A DNA stretch of 64,000 nucleotides from Plumapathes pennacea (lineage: Eukaryota > Cnidaria > Anthozoa > Antipatharia > Myriopathidae): NCBI GenBank assembly GCA_964036295.1, contig OZ038464.1:7860001-7924000 (forward strand), in the 5' to 3' direction. The notes beneath the pieces were generated by a model. That model did no database searches and had not been told where the DNA came from. It saw nothing but the letters and a program-made list of their open reading frames with translations. Both the position numbers and the translations under genes were made by a program. Positions 56,505 through 64,000 of this stretch are shown here, one piece after another (the first letter of the stretch is position 1; each line of letters starts with the position of its first letter).

Positions 56505-57900
56505 GTACTGAACCATTCCATCAAGACGACTCAGTAAAAACTTATAGTTATCAGTAAACCTTGCTTGCATATTTATTGGTGTCACTTTTAATGAACTGAT
56601 TTTACTGAATCATTAATCGCAACATTTATATATTTAGCGAAAGAAATATATTTCTCTACATTAAGTGGAATACAATCGACTCTCTATCCATCTTTTTCTA
56701 ATTCTTTCACAAACAAGTGAGCATCATAATTTTGAAGATTATGAAAAATGATTGGAACTGAATATTGTGTTATGGCTTTCAAATTACATTTAGAATGTGC
56801 TGCTCCTCTAAACTTTCTTGTCAAATGACAATGATCTCTGACTTTTCGTAAAGTTATACTATCAGAATCAAACTCTCCCTCTGAACCTTTACAAGTGTAA
56901 CAAACATTTTGAGAATGATACTCCTCTTTTTCTTTCTCACCAAAAATCATCTTCTTTGAATTTTATTAATACGATTAATCATATAATTAAACTTTTCAAC
57001 AACATTATCTTCTTCGCTTTCTTTTGTGTAAACTACTTGTTTTGGTTTCATAAAACTTTCATCAAAAGAAACAATTGTGTATGAAAATCCACTAGGAATG
57101 TGTTCTTGAATGTTTGTGGTAAAGATTTCTTATCTGATTTTGATTTTGATGTCTCATATTTATTTTTCATTCCAAGTTTCAAAAATCTTTGTTTGTTTCC
57201 TCGCTAATCTTTGACTCATCGTCTACAACCACTTTGTTGAGAGACTCAAAATTGGCATAAATCACAAAAGGAAGTTTGAACGCCTTATAATAATTCTTAA
57301 ACTTACAACCTACTATACAAATTTTATATCCTGGATTATTTTTCTCATAAATCAGTGGACCTTTTCTAATATCAACTGGGAAAGTAATACCTTCCCAATT
57401 AAAATCCTTGACCTTACTCCTTAATGTTGAATCTATTCTATAAGAATGCTCTTCCTTTGGATTAAGCGCTCTCAAAATAGACCACTTGAAACATTCATTA
57501 TTATTATTTTGAATATTAGTCACTGCCTTCTTTTTAATTATCTTTTTCGGGAGATCTATATAAGTTCCGCCAGATATTGGTGTGAGTTCGTCAACTTTAA
57601 TAATCAAATATTCAACCCTCTCAAAAACCCAACCAGATCCTAAATTAACAAATTCCTCTGATTTTTCCAACAAAAATTGTGACATCAACTTGTAAAACTC
57701 TTCAATATCAGCACTATCATAAACTTCCTTAATTTCACTTCTATGCTGATAAATTGACTGTTCCTTAAACTCGCCTTTACTAAACATCTTATAAGCACAC
57801 AACAACACGAACAAAACCTTGAATTGTTTCGGAAATTTTCAAATTTTTCCCAATATCTTTGTTGATTTATGTTAAAAAATGTTGGAACATCCATTTGTTC
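56505..57900 (-). pseudogene. Polinton DNA polymerase B, N-terminal part
   Basis: N-terminal half of the split PolB. It includes SGGTYIDLPKKIIKKKA, NNECFKWSILRALNP and the first exonuclease motif FVIYANFESLNKVV. The usual D-x-E of that motif is N-x-E, so proofreading is probably lost. Then follow HIPSGFSYTIVSFDESF in a shifted frame, a zinc-binding stretch (VCYTCKGSEGE, VRDHCHLTRKFRGAAH, CN) and FHNLQNYDAHLFVKEL. The chain continues through RVDCIPLNVEKYISFAK to RFTDNYKFLLSRLD near 56515, where the nested transposon begins. Several stops and frameshifts. Confidence 0.87.
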
Positions 57901-58202
57901 TTGACCTCTAATCCTAATGTTTTTAATTTTTCCTCTAAGAAATTCTTCTACCTCTGGCTCTGGTCGTTTTACTTAATAAATAAATTTCTCCGCACTATCC
58001 CTTGTTCTGTCCTCCGGTATCATTTTAATAAGCCCATCACCAACTCTTAATAAACGTCTTAGGAACTAATCCAACCAAAGTAGTTAGAAACTACCGGTTT
58101 TGGCACAAAATTCAAAATTAACCGCTTTTGTAGTTAAGTATTTCATTTGAAAACTAGCCGTCTTTAGACGCGATTTGAAAATGAAAATAATTTACTTTAA
58201 AA

Positions 58203-58281
58203 ATGATTAAAATAATTTATTTTAGCTTAAAGGATTAAAATAATTAATTTTAGCTTAAAGGATTAAAATAATGATATAAAA
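58203..58281 (+). promoter_or_regulatory. promoter-like repeats and TATA motif before the Cys/His-repeat gene
   Basis: Three copies of GGATTAAAATAAT-type units separated by TTTTAGCTTAAA, then TATAAAA at 58275-58281. TATA is only 3 bases before the first ATG (58285) but 40 bases before the second in-frame ATG (58321), which may be the real start. It lies between divergent PolB and this gene. Confidence 0.45.
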
Positions 58282-58284
58282 GAC

Positions 58285-58641
58285 ATGGATTCAAAAACAG
58301 AAGCGAAACCAAGGAATATTATGGATGAACCAGTAGATATTAAAGCACCAATTCTTCAACCAACTGTGGCTACCAAAAGTCCTTCATCATTGAATGAATT
58401 AGTTAAAAACAAAAGGTTAAAGTATTTTTGTAAACATGGAAAATATAAGTATACTTGTAAGGATTGTAATGGAACACAGATATGTGAACATAATAAGTAT
58501 AAGCAATCTTGTAAAGCTTGTGGTGGGTCGCTGTTTTGTAAACATAATAAAAGAAAGTATTATTGTAAGTATTGCGAGGGAAAAGGTGTTTGTTCTCATG
58601 GAAGACAGAAACATAATTGTAGGGATTGCGGGACTAAATAA
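58285..58641 (+). CDS. Cys/His-repeat protein, EsV-1-7-like
   Basis: 118 residues. The first 45 or so are polar; the rest is four repeats of C-x-H-(G/N)-x4-5-C-x2-C: CKHGKYKYTCKDCNG, CEHNKYKQSCKACGG, CKHNKRKYYCKYCEG, CSHGRQKHNCRDCG. All Cys and His are kept, so it should bind zinc. The pattern resembles the EsV-1-7 repeats of giant viruses and brown algae; function is unclear but nucleic-acid or protein binding is plausible. It is the first plus-strand gene after PolB and has no break. Start may be 58285 or 58321. Confidence 0.8.
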   Translation: MDSKTEAKPRNIMDEPVDIKAPILQPTVATKSPSSLNELVKNKRLKYFCKHGKYKYTCKDCNGTQICEHNKYKQSCKACGGSLFCKHNKRKYYCKYCEGKGVCSHGRQKHNCRDCGTK

Positions 58642-58644
58642 TTT

Positions 58645-58672
58645 ATAACGAAAATCGTTATGAATTTTTAAT
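58645..58672. terminator. hairpin after the Cys/His-repeat gene
   Basis: ATAACGA-AAA-TCGTTAT followed by GAATTTTTAATTT, directly after the stop codon. A hairpin with the same GTTATGAATT end follows the next gene. Confidence 0.5.
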
Positions 58673-58707
58673 TTATTTAACATTTTGTGAATATATAATA
58701 AAGAATA

Positions 58708-59303
58708 ATGAAAATTAAAGACCTTGAAATTGAAAACTTGAGATTTAAAGATTTTGAGACGAAGAAAAGTAAGAACGGACAAGTATTTCATATAATGAAA
58801 GTTTATACAGAAGATCATAATGAAAAGGGTAAACCAATAATTTTAGATGTAAATGGTGTTACAACGTTTGGCTTGAAAAAAGTTCTTAAAGAAGACGGAA
58901 CATTAAGTCATTCTATTTTTCAGTGATTTTTGAACCTGTCGTCGGAGATGAAGCTTGGATTGAAAAATTTAATAACATCGTGAACTTCATAAGAACTTAT
59001 GTAAACAAACAAAAAATTAATCAAGATGGAATAAGTTTTGAAAAGTTTAATCCTTTGAAAGAGGAAATAGGAAAAGATCCAATAATGTTCATTAGAGTAG
59101 GTCATTCAAAAGGGAAGGTTTTTTCAAGGTTTTATGGTCATGATGGAAAGAGATTAACTTCTGATTTCATGCTTGATGAGTGTTTTGACGTTAATGTCAA
59201 AGTTAAAATTGATTCTGTCTTTATTAATTCAACAAACGCATATTTGCAATTAAGTTTGACAGAAGCCATTGTTAGTCCAATATCAAAAATAGAAAATGAA
59301 TAA
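58708..59303 (+). pseudogene. unidentified Polinton protein, one frameshift
   Basis: Two frames read as one protein of about 198 residues: 58708-58923 (MKIKDLEIENLRFKDFETKK...GTLSHSIF), then 58923-59303 (VIFEPVVGDEAW...). The break is at a T5 run (58916-58920) and needs a -1 shift. It is thus a one-base deletion, a sequence error or programmed slippage. The second part is beta-rich (DPIMFIRVGHSKGKVF, FDVNVKVKIDSVFINS) and could be an OB-fold single-strand DNA-binding protein, as many DNA viruses carry one beside PolB. That is a guess from composition. Confidence 0.6.
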
Positions 59304-59305
59304 AA

Positions 59306-59375
59306 GATAGGCGTTACTTAATAATTCATAACCAAGTTTGTTATGAATTTAATTGCAGTTAGCGTTACTTAATAA
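59306..59375. terminator. hairpin and direct repeat after the frameshifted gene
   Basis: AATTCATAAC pairs with GTTATGAATT around CAAGTTT. The block GCGTTACTTAATAATTCAT occurs on both sides (59312 and 59361). Confidence 0.5.
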
Positions 59376-59406
59376 TTCATTTGTGGGAGACATCGTTTGA
59401 GTAAAG

Positions 59407-60027
59407 ATGAGTTCACAAAATATGTTGGTGGAAGTTTCCAAAACCTTTGATTCTTTGATGATGAAGTACCCAAAGATTGAAGTTAGGCTTGAAGAATGTT
59501 TTGAAAAGATAAGGAAAGATATTGAAGATCAAGAAAAGACACCTGAGGACAAGGATACAGAGAAACGTGGAAGAGAAGTAGAGAAGAAGGAGCAGCTTGA
59601 GAAGACTCTTAGAGAATCATTGAAACCAATCACACTTTTGGAGGGAAGTTTGAGAAGTGTTTTGGAAAGGAGTATTGATGACAACGAGCCAGGAACATAC
59701 GTGAATAGGATTAATGAACTAACAAAGTATGTGGATACGACTGCCGTTGCGTCATTGCTTTTACACTCAAAACAAGGTCATTTCGTGATAATAGCAAAAC
59801 AAGTTCTTACCCCTGTTGAGTTTGCTGAAGTTATCAGAAGATGTGGTATCTCACCATCAACGGCAAGTTCGATGATTAGTCTTTACAATTTAATGACGAT
59901 GTTTCCTAAGCTTAAGAACTGCAACGTATCCTTTCGAACTTTTCACGGTAATTTTAAAGTGATTAAGGAAAATTGTATGAGTAATGGATCTTTTTGGAAA
60001 ACACCTTTTGGAGTAAAATCTCAGTAG
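59407..60027 (+). CDS. unidentified Polinton protein, helical with HTH-like end
   Basis: Intact, 206 residues. Residues 1-90 are charged and coiled-coil-like (IRKDIEDQEKTPEDKDTEKR). Residues 110-145 are more hydrophobic. Residues 135-170 (FAEVIRRCGISPSTASSMIS) look like a helix-turn-helix. A DNA-binding or regulatory role is possible but unproven. It is the last plus-strand gene before the convergent minus block; AATAAA lies at 60060-60065. I do not recognise the family. Confidence 0.7.
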   Translation: MSSQNMLVEVSKTFDSLMMKYPKIEVRLEECFEKIRKDIEDQEKTPEDKDTEKRGREVEKKEQLEKTLRESLKPITLLEGSLRSVLERSIDDNEPGTYVNRINELTKYVDTTAVASLLLHSKQGHFVIIAKQVLTPVEFAEVIRRCGISPSTASSMISLYNLMTMFPKLKNCNVSFRTFHGNFKVIKENCMSNGSFWKTPFGVKSQ

Positions 60028-60072
60028 TGTAGGTTTCTAACACGTTAGGTTTCTATTTTGAATAAATCTTTT

Positions 60073-61726
60073 TTAACGAAACCACCACCAAACAGCTCCT
60101 CCAACGACTACAGCTATTGAAGCTAATTTTTCTTCATGAATTTTTGAGTTAATTGAAGGATTAAATTTTGTCATGTTTATTATTTTATTAGCATCCTTTT
60201 GTCTTTCATGTACGACATGATCCATTTTTTGAGATGGATCTTTTTTTGTATTGGTGTTTTCATTAACCTTTTTGTTTACTGAATCATTTGATCCAAACTT
60301 CATGTCATCTGTAGCTTTTTGTAATTTATTATTGTAACCATCGACTCTTTCGGTATTAATGATTAATTCAGAAGGAAGTAACCAAGTTCCTGGCGTGATT
60401 GCGAAGTCTAATTTCACTTTTGCGTTTTGGACAGCCAGTTGATATCCTGAGATTTTTAGAAATATCTTCTTCAATCACGGCGCTTTCAAACAAAATTAAC
60501 ATTTCTTGTTGCGCTTCTTGTACTCCACCTCCGTCTCCAACGATCGGATTTCTAACATTTGCTTGTGCTCCCAAAACACAATAAACAAAAGCTTCGATGC
60601 TTCTATTGAGTCTGCCAAGTCCTGCTTTTGTAATTCCTTTACCTTTTCTCAAAGCGAACCATTCATGTTGTTTTCCTTTATGCGCAGTGTTTTTAATATA
60701 AGATATTATTGGTAATTTATCATCTCGCGTGTAAAACTTAACAGATTTTTCTTGATCCAATATGTTTTTATACTTATCCTTTTTGTTTTCATCGTCCTCT
60801 GAAAATTTGAGAGTGTCATTTGGCCACTTGTTATACTTTTCTCTAACAACACCATCGTACGAGTTTTTCCAAATGTAAACGTCACCTAAACCTCCATTAG
60901 GTCCTCCTTTCCATCGAAAATCAGGATTTTTCAATCCAAATTCTTTACACAAAGCTTGATATTTTCCTTTGTCAACAGGATTATTAAACGTGTCAAAAGC
61001 ATTTGTATTAGGCAAAGCGACACCAAGCTCATAAAGGATTCTTCTTATGGTAAAGTAAACATGAAATTCAATTAAACTTTGAACTACTTTTGAATAATTT
61101 TCATCTAAACCAATACCGCATCCACAAGTGGCACACCAAACAGCAAAGCTTAATTGTTGAGACCAAAATGTTATGTCAGGTCCTGCTAACCATTTCTTCA
61201 CCTGTTTCAAAGTTTTAAAAGTGAGTGTTTCATTCATAAAAATATTTTTCATTTTTGCAATGAAGAATTTATCAGATGTGACGTAAATGTTCAAATCTGT
61301 TGGCACTGGTTTAGTTGGGTGATTGAAAGGTGTTGGATGGAGATTATAAGTTTCTGTTGTCAATAATATTGTGAATGGAAATAAAACTCTTCTTCCCAAA
61401 TCTTCTTTCAAATCTTCTGAAAATGTTTTTGGATTCACTAAAAAGTTTCCATCTTTCCAAATGACCCTTGTTGCACCTTCTCCATTTTTCAAGTCTTTCC
61501 ACTCAATAGAAAATTTTCCATCTCCATCACCCTCATCAACAGTGAGAAACTTTTCGTCTTTTGCATCAGGAAAGTGCTTTTTGAACATATCATACTAGGC
61601 CTTTTTCTTCTTCTCGAGCCACTCTCGCATGTTTACTTTTGGAAACATTTTATGAAAAATGGTTGATTCATCTGAACTTACTGCTCTTAGTTTATCTCTT
61701 TCGCTGAGTATTGCTTTCTTGCTCAT
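60073..61726 (-). pseudogene. large unidentified Polinton protein, one stop and one frameshift
   Basis: The largest ORF of the block. A start at 61724-61726 (MSKKAILSERDKLRAV) leads to a TAG at 61595-61597. The same frame continues from YDMFKKHFPDAKDEK to about 60440, where an A5 run shifts the frame. It then continues with YQLAVQNAKVKLDFAITPG, LINTERVDGYNNKL and a C-terminal hydrophobic end (ASIAVVVGGAVWWWF). Total is about 550 residues. Notable segments: QLSFAVWCATCGCGIG, FHVYFTIRRILYELGVALP, GGLGDVYIW and ITKAGLGRLNRSIEAFVYCV. I know no function. Similar proteins occur in coral genomes as far as I recall, which would fit a conserved virion or membrane protein. Confidence 0.68.
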
Positions 61727-61855
61727 GTTTCGTATTTTAAAAGACGAAACAAAACTCTTAAATAACATTTTCATATGCTGGAGGAGCACTTGGTTCCAGT
61801 CTTTGGTCTTTATTTCGTGTTCTAATGCTAATGTTTATGTCAATATCAAGTTTAT

Positions 61856-62528
61856 CTAAGAAGTTTTCGATTGTTGAAGAACTTTCAAAAGACCTTCTAC
61901 TAATTTTCTCGTGCTTTGTGATCTTCTCAAGGTTTCTCCCCTTTTTGGAATCTTACGAATTTCTGATCTTTGGGATTCATAATTATTTCGTTCATCATTC
62001 ATTTTTCTAAACTCTTCCTCAGATACGTTTTCATCTGAAAGTGCCTCATTCACCATTTCATGAATGCTACTAATTTTTGATTGACCAAGTGATATTAACT
62101 TTTCATAAATAGTTAATTTTCTAATTGTTTCCTTGTCAAGCGCAATAGCTACTAGAGATGTAGCTCCTAAAAGTGCTCCGACTCCGATGATAGGTGCACC
62201 AACAATAACACCAAAACCAGTTCCTGAAAAACCTGCTCCAGATACTGATAAAACCGTAGCACCTGATCAGGAAAATATGTTACTTTTCTAAGTCTTGAAT
62301 GTTTTTTAATTTTTCGTCTCTCTTCTTGATATCATGTTTCAAGTTCTCTTTCATTGTTTCGAGAATTCTTGAGCAAACATTTAACCTGAAAGCGTTAGAA
62401 TCCTTTGGAATATCCGGGTACAATCTTTCTTTGAGAGTGTCTTCACACATTTTGTTGTCATTCACTTTATACTCTCTTAAATTAATTCTCAGTGTGATGA
62501 ACTTGGATGAATGACTCCTTTTTATCAT
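61856..62528 (-). pseudogene. glycine-rich membrane protein with flanking helices, frameshifted
   Basis: The N-terminal part, 62528-62280, is charged and helical (CEDTLKERLYPDIPKDS, ending NIQDLEK). After a break near 62275 another frame gives a glycine-rich hydrophobic segment (GAGFSGTGFGVIVGAPIIG, then GALLGATSLVAIALD). It ends in the helical tail KISSIHEMVNEALSDENVSEEEF to a stop near 61856. The layout, a central glycine-rich membrane hairpin between coiled helices, suggests a membrane-acting protein. Family not recognised. Confidence 0.6.
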
Positions 62529-62630
62529 CGCTCGATAAACTTTTATCTCTGAGAAAGAAAATTTCTATGAGGAATTCTTCTATTTCGCTTTTGATGGATT
62601 TATTGGAACCATTCTGACGGCTTTATCGTT

Positions 62631-62909
62631 TTAAATGAGCAACATGGTTGTTGTTTGTCTAACTACTTCAAGGGTACCGTCAAAGTTAATTCTTTTGATG
62701 TTTGTGAAGTTAAAACTTTCGTCTATCAAATCACATCGTACTGCCATGGCTGAGTTAACGTAAGAAAAATCACAAAAGATCTCAATAAACTTTGCTCCTC
62801 GAATTTTTTTACCAGGTGTTACTTTAGATTTAACACCATCATCATTTTTAATAGATCTTCCAACTACTCCGGCAGGGGTTAATTTCAATAAAAAATTTGT
62901 TTGATACAT
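62631..62909 (-). CDS. small unidentified Polinton protein
   Basis: 92 residues, intact, starting MYQTNFLLKLTPAGVVGR. It contains GVKSKVTPGKKIRGAKFIEIF and appears beta-rich, without membrane segments. It starts 9 bases after the stop of the upstream membrane protein gene at 62918, so the two are tightly packed. Function unknown. Confidence 0.68.
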   Translation of the reverse strand: MYQTNFLLKLTPAGVVGRSIKNDDGVKSKVTPGKKIRGAKFIEIFCDFSYVNSAMAVRCDLIDESFNFTNIKRINFDGTLEVVRQTTTMLLI

Positions 62910-62917
62910 ATTTACAA

Positions 62918-63244
62918 CTATTTTTTCTTATTCTTAAATTGTTCAATGACAAAAGTCACGACGAGGAGAATCAGTAACCAAGCATGTTTAGATAGAAAAC
63001 CGATAGCCTCTCCAGCAGTTTTAAACAAGAAACTAACTATCGCTCCAACCATTCCAGGAAGAATTTCAGCCAACTTTTTTCCAATCTCTTTGAGGCCATT
63101 TCCAACACCTTTTGCCACCTTTGTCAATTCTGCTTTAAGATTTGATACAATGACACCAATTATGGTTCCAACAGCTGCTAAAACACCAACGACTGTCAAA
63201 CCATACTTTTTGAAGATCGCCTTAACTCGATCTTTCAAAGACAT
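62918..63244 (-). CDS. small amphipathic membrane protein, holin-like
   Basis: Intact, 108 residues. A basic start (MSLKDRVKAIFKKYG) is followed by a hydrophobic helix (LTVVGVLAAVGTIIGVIVS, residues 16-34). Then come a glycine/lysine amphipathic part (GVGNGLKEIGKKLAEILPG), a second helix (MVGAIVSFLFKTAGEAIGF) and a third (AWLLILLVVTFVIEQF) before a basic tail. Two to three membrane passes with small size recall holins or viral membrane-lytic peptides, but no homology is claimed. Confidence 0.75.
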   Translation of the reverse strand: MSLKDRVKAIFKKYGLTVVGVLAAVGTIIGVIVSNLKAELTKVAKGVGNGLKEIGKKLAEILPGMVGAIVSFLFKTAGEAIGFLSKHAWLLILLVVTFVIEQFKNKKK

Positions 63245-63249
63245 TCTTT

Positions 63250-63834
63250 TTTCAATAATTTCGTTTTCTCGCTCTAGCTCTTAATCCTCATTCTCTAATC
63301 TTTCCATCTCTTTATCAATTATATCTATCTCTGGTCCAGAAGTTTTTGTTCTTCGTTCTTTAAGACTCTTGATTTTTTTCCTGTACTTCTGCTCTCACTA
63401 GTTCATTATCTTCGATAATTTTTTCTGCTGGGTCTCCGAGACTTTTTGTTATTGTAGTTGGAAGTTTTTCATTTAACTGACCGTCTATTCCAAAAACAAT
63501 TGTATGACTTTCCACCAAGTCGCTTAAGTCTCACTTTAACCTCGCCATATTTGTCCAAACTAGCTGTGAAGGGAGATTTCTTTGGATTAAATTTAGGAAA
63601 CTTAGAGGTTATTCTATCCCAAGCTTCATCACGTCCTCTTTCCATTGGTATTAATGGATCTGTTTCTGAATCACCACCAAAGGATGTTTCTTGAGTATCA
63701 TGAGTGTCGCGGTGATGAAAAGGATTCAAGGGTGTCTCGTGAGAACTAGTTGGTTTCATTAGAATTTCTTCACCATCCTCATCTCCATCGTGTGTACTAG
63801 GATCGAAAGGATTTTCTGGATCTATTTCTGCCAC
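63250..63834 (-). pseudogene. acidic unidentified Polinton protein, C-terminus frameshifted
   Basis: Starts MAEIDPENPFDPSTHDGDED, with an acidic, proline-rich and probably disordered first half. A short folded-looking domain follows (DEAWDRITSKFPKFNPKKS, SLDKYGEVKVRLKRL). The frame stops at 63469-63471, but neighbouring frames down to about 63250 remain charged and coiled-coil-like (Glu/Lys/Arg-rich), suggesting the original protein was longer. It directly precedes the holin-like gene. Confidence 0.6.
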
Positions 63835-63882
63835 TTTTGTATGATTTTATGATTTTATTTATCACATGATAACATTAAGTCA

Positions 63883-63999
63883 ATAAATTTTTGAAACACC
63901 ATATGCTAAACAAGCTACAGTCAATCCCGTGAATATTATCTCTTCATTCTTTTGATCTTTGCTTGGAGAATAATAATCGTTGAAATTAGGTTCTTTCAA
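63883..63999 (-). CDS. C-terminus of a further Polinton protein, cut by window edge
   Basis: 38 codons (EPNFNDYYSPSKDQKNEE, then a hydrophobic IIFTGLTVACLAYGVSKIY) to a TGA at 63883-63885. It looks like a single C-terminal membrane anchor. The rest is beyond 64000. Confidence 0.45.
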
Positions 64000-64000
64000 A

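Larger units (their letters stand above)
51716..56505. mobile_element. DNA transposon with HECT ligase and integrase-like transposase (IS3EU-like), nested in PolB
   Basis: About 4.8 kb between the two halves of PolB. Two genes face each other: a spliced HECT-type ligase on plus and a DDE transposase on minus. Both ends have A/T-rich subterminal blocks with repeated AAAACAAAA and AAAATACTTT motifs, then TTTTGTGGG at the left and CACTTGTGGG at the right. A short end match (GGCTCCACTCATCTTGAAAAAC against GGCCCACAAGTGCAAAAC) may be the TIRs. Exact borders and target duplication are not resolved. Assignment to IS3EU-like elements is from memory of that transposase type. Confidence 0.72.
49600..64000. 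mobile_element. Polinton/Maverick-like element, partial, with nested transposon
   Basis: Holds a Polinton-type integrase, a protein-primed-type PolB and a set of small ORFs in two divergent blocks. The left end may be the inverted-repeat arm ending at 49435. The right end is outside the window, so capsid, ATPase and protease genes could lie there; none is seen here. Integrase and PolB are broken, PolB also by a 4.8-kb insertion. Most small ORFs are open or have one break. AT content is higher than in the chitinase region. Confidence 0.87.

Overview
The window is animal nuclear DNA, most likely from an anthozoan cnidarian (coral or sea anemone). This is inferred from AT-rich sequence with short spliced exons, dense Helitrons and MITEs, Ty3/gypsy and Penelope retroelements, a Polinton/Maverick with cnidarian-type PolB and integrase, and GH18 chitinases that end in a CBM14 domain. 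No bacterial operon, rRNA, intact tRNA or CRISPR array was seen.

Layout. 1-3436: minus-strand Ty3/gypsy element (gag, protease, RT, RNase H, start of integrase) running off the left edge, with a 5'-truncated LINE in its RT marked by a 12-bp target duplication. 3437-11186: non-coding DNA with repeat fragments and Helitron ends. 11187-17391: chitinase A. 17392-29650: repeats, including a Helitron (H2) split by two copies of another Helitron (H1) carrying STPR-like remnants. 29651-40123: chitinase B, a complete seven-exon gene with a Penelope-like element and MITEs in its introns. 40124-49600: MITEs, a frameshifted THAP domain, tandem Helitron copies and a pair of 1.1-kb inverted arms. 49600-64000: a Polinton-like element with a broken integrase, a broken PolB and a block of small proteins, running off the right edge. 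Its PolB gene is split by a roughly 4.8-kb DNA transposon encoding a HECT-type ubiquitin ligase and an integrase-like DDE transposase.

How the genes relate. The only convincing host genes are the two chitinases, tandem duplicates with matching exon phases. Both are predicted to have an N-terminal class III GH18 barrel with the DxxDxDxE motif, a Pro/Thr-rich linker and a six-cysteine chitin-binding domain. Copy B has a signal-peptide exon; none was found for copy A. Copy A has a roughly 200-bp segment splitting its linker exon, which is either a gained intron or an alternative end encoding a GPI-anchor-like tail. Nearly everything else is mobile DNA, much of it nested. In the Polinton, integrase and PolB are broken, while several small proteins (Cys/His repeats, glycine-rich membrane proteins) are open and are the least explained part of the window.
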